Assembly: GCF_003569745.1 (NCBI RefSeq)
Contig: NZ_AP018498.1
Location: 2,767,001 to 2,831,000 of the forward strand
Length of the DNA stretch: 64,000 nt
Source: Altererythrobacter sp. B11
GTDB taxonomy: Bacteria > Pseudomonadota > Alphaproteobacteria > Sphingomonadales > Sphingomonadaceae
Reading direction: 5' to 3'
The notes under the pieces are model-generated. The model searched no databases. It worked only from the letters and a program-made list of their open reading frames with translations, and was not told the origin of the DNA. How positions within the stretch are numbered: position 1 is the first letter of the stretch; each line of letters begins with the position of its first letter. Of this stretch, positions 63,201 through 64,000 are shown in pieces. The translations under genes and the position numbers were made by a program.

Positions 63201-64000
63201 ATGAGCCCTGGTCCGGCCGATCCGCATGAAGAGGGTTACGCGGCCTTCCTCTTTGACCTTGACGGCGTGGTCACCAATACGGCGCAGCTGCATGCAGCGG
63301 CATGGAAGCAATTGTTCGACGAATACCTTGCCCAGCGTACAAACCGGCGCGGCAAGCCATATCGAGCGTTCGGAGAAGAGGACTACCGACGCTTCATCGA
63401 TGGCATGCCCCGATACGAGGGAGTGCGCAGCTTCCTCGTATCGCGCAAGATCAGCCTGCCCCATGGCGATCCTGCCGATCCGCCTGATCGCGAGACGATC
63501 TGTGGTCTCGGCAACCGCAAGAATCGTTTCTTCCAGGAGCAGCTGGCAGATAGCGGCGTAGAAGTCTTCGAAACCAGCGTTGCCTTCATCCGAGAGCTTC
63601 GCCGTCAAGGCGTGAAAACCGCTCTCGTCTCCTCAAGCAAGAACGCATCGGCTGTCCTCGATGCAGCCGGTCTGAAAGGGATTTTCGACGTGCGGATCGA
63701 CGGCGTGGAAGCCGAACGGCTTTCGCTGGCAGGAAAGCCGCGGCCAGATACCTTTCTCGAAGCAGCGCGGCGCCTGGAAACGCCCCCGCAACACTCGGTT
63801 GTCATAGAAGATGCCATTGCCGGTGTAGCGGCCGGCAGGGCGGGCGGCTTCGGACTCGTGATCGGTATCGACCGGACCGGCGTTGCGGCTGCCATGAAAG
63901 CAAATGGTGCCCATATCGTGGTTGAGGATCTTGCCGAACTGGAGCTTCGCCCGATTCCTCCGATCCAGTATCATCAGACCGCCGATCTGCTGCCCGACGC
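63201..64000 (+). CDS. pgmB: Beta-phosphoglucomutase family HAD hydrolase, partial
   Basis: Open to the window edge (about 266 codons visible). Motif I is FLFDLDGVVTNTAQLHAAAW, the beta-PGM nucleophile/acid pair, with cap residues RRFIDGMPRYEGVRSFL, motif II TALVSSSKNASAVLDAAG and motif IV SVVIEDAIAGVAAGRAGGF. It converts beta-glucose-1-phosphate to glucose-6-phosphate. Genes of this group are usually fused to or followed by a GH65 sugar phosphorylase, which may lie just outside. Confidence 0.9.
   Translation, partial: MSPGPADPHEEGYAAFLFDLDGVVTNTAQLHAAAWKQLFDEYLAQRTNRRGKPYRAFGEEDYRRFIDGMPRYEGVRSFLVSRKISLPHGDPADPPDRETICGLGNRKNRFFQEQLADSGVEVFETSVAFIRELRRQGVKTALVSSSKNASAVLDAAGLKGIFDVRIDGVEAERLSLAGKPRPDTFLEAARRLETPPQHSVVIEDAIAGVAAGRAGGFGLVIGIDRTGVAAAMKANGAHIVVEDLAELELRPIPPIQYHQTADLLPD

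Noticed and set aside
1-64000. tRNA, rRNA or CRISPR features
   Set aside because: No T-loop-like consensus, rRNA stretches or spaced direct repeats were found on reading.

Overview
The window looks like an accessory region of a GC-rich alphaproteobacterium, most likely a sphingomonad or relative (Sphingomonadales). That placement is inferred from base composition and from the character of the proteins (FnrL-type regulator, DUF2147 and DUF2933 proteins, class I aldolase, CorE-like sigma factors). No rRNA, tRNA or CRISPR array was seen. Most genes fall into stress, metal and low-oxygen functions, and several broken genes and IS pieces lie among them.

Layout. (1) 1-7.3 kb: a sulfide block. Sulfide:quinone oxidoreductase, a SulP anion transporter, a 51-residue helix-turn-helix microprotein and cytochrome bd subunit I read leftward as a tight operon. 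A complete IS3-family element separates it from a DUF442 phosphatase and a persulfide dioxygenase. (2) 7.4-13.7 kb: an IS fragment, a methyltransferase coupled to a DUF411 lipoprotein, an APC permease, a decayed aidB-like acyl-CoA dehydrogenase and an orphan ATP-grasp-like protein. (3) 13.9-25.1 kb: a universal stress protein behind a candidate FNR box, then mannose-phosphate and envelope genes (mannose-6-phosphate isomerase, PMM-like HAD phosphatase, GH130, GT4, cyclopropane synthase, cardiolipin synthase, PlsC). (4) 25.2-29.8 kb: lactate permease, a DUF6629 membrane protein and a KefB/C-type antiporter. (5) 30-42.5 kb: two P1B metal ATPases, one with an unusual CPD motif and one behind a CsoR regulator and operator. 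Between them lie a beta-CASP nuclease / NMP phosphorylase / PRPP synthetase row and a CorE-like ECF sigma factor.

(6) 42.6-58.4 kb: a second set of lower-glycolysis/gluconeogenesis enzymes (class I aldolase, enolase, PEP synthase, D-lactate-type dehydrogenase and an archaeal-type GAPDH), mixed with AarF/UbiB kinase, CBS-BON, BI-1, DUF2147, DUF2933 and a broken PPK2. (7) 58.4-64 kb: an Fe-S FNR-type regulator with a palindromic FNR box in its promoter, two more CorE-like sigma factors, a PfkB kinase and the start of a beta-phosphoglucomutase.

Working model (inference): an island for survival under low oxygen, sulfide and thiophilic metals. An FNR protein and three metal-sensing sigma factors would control metal efflux, quinone-linked sulfide disposal, membrane-lipid and mannoside remodelling, RNA-nucleotide recycling and a backup carbon pathway between lactate/pyruvate and hexose phosphates.
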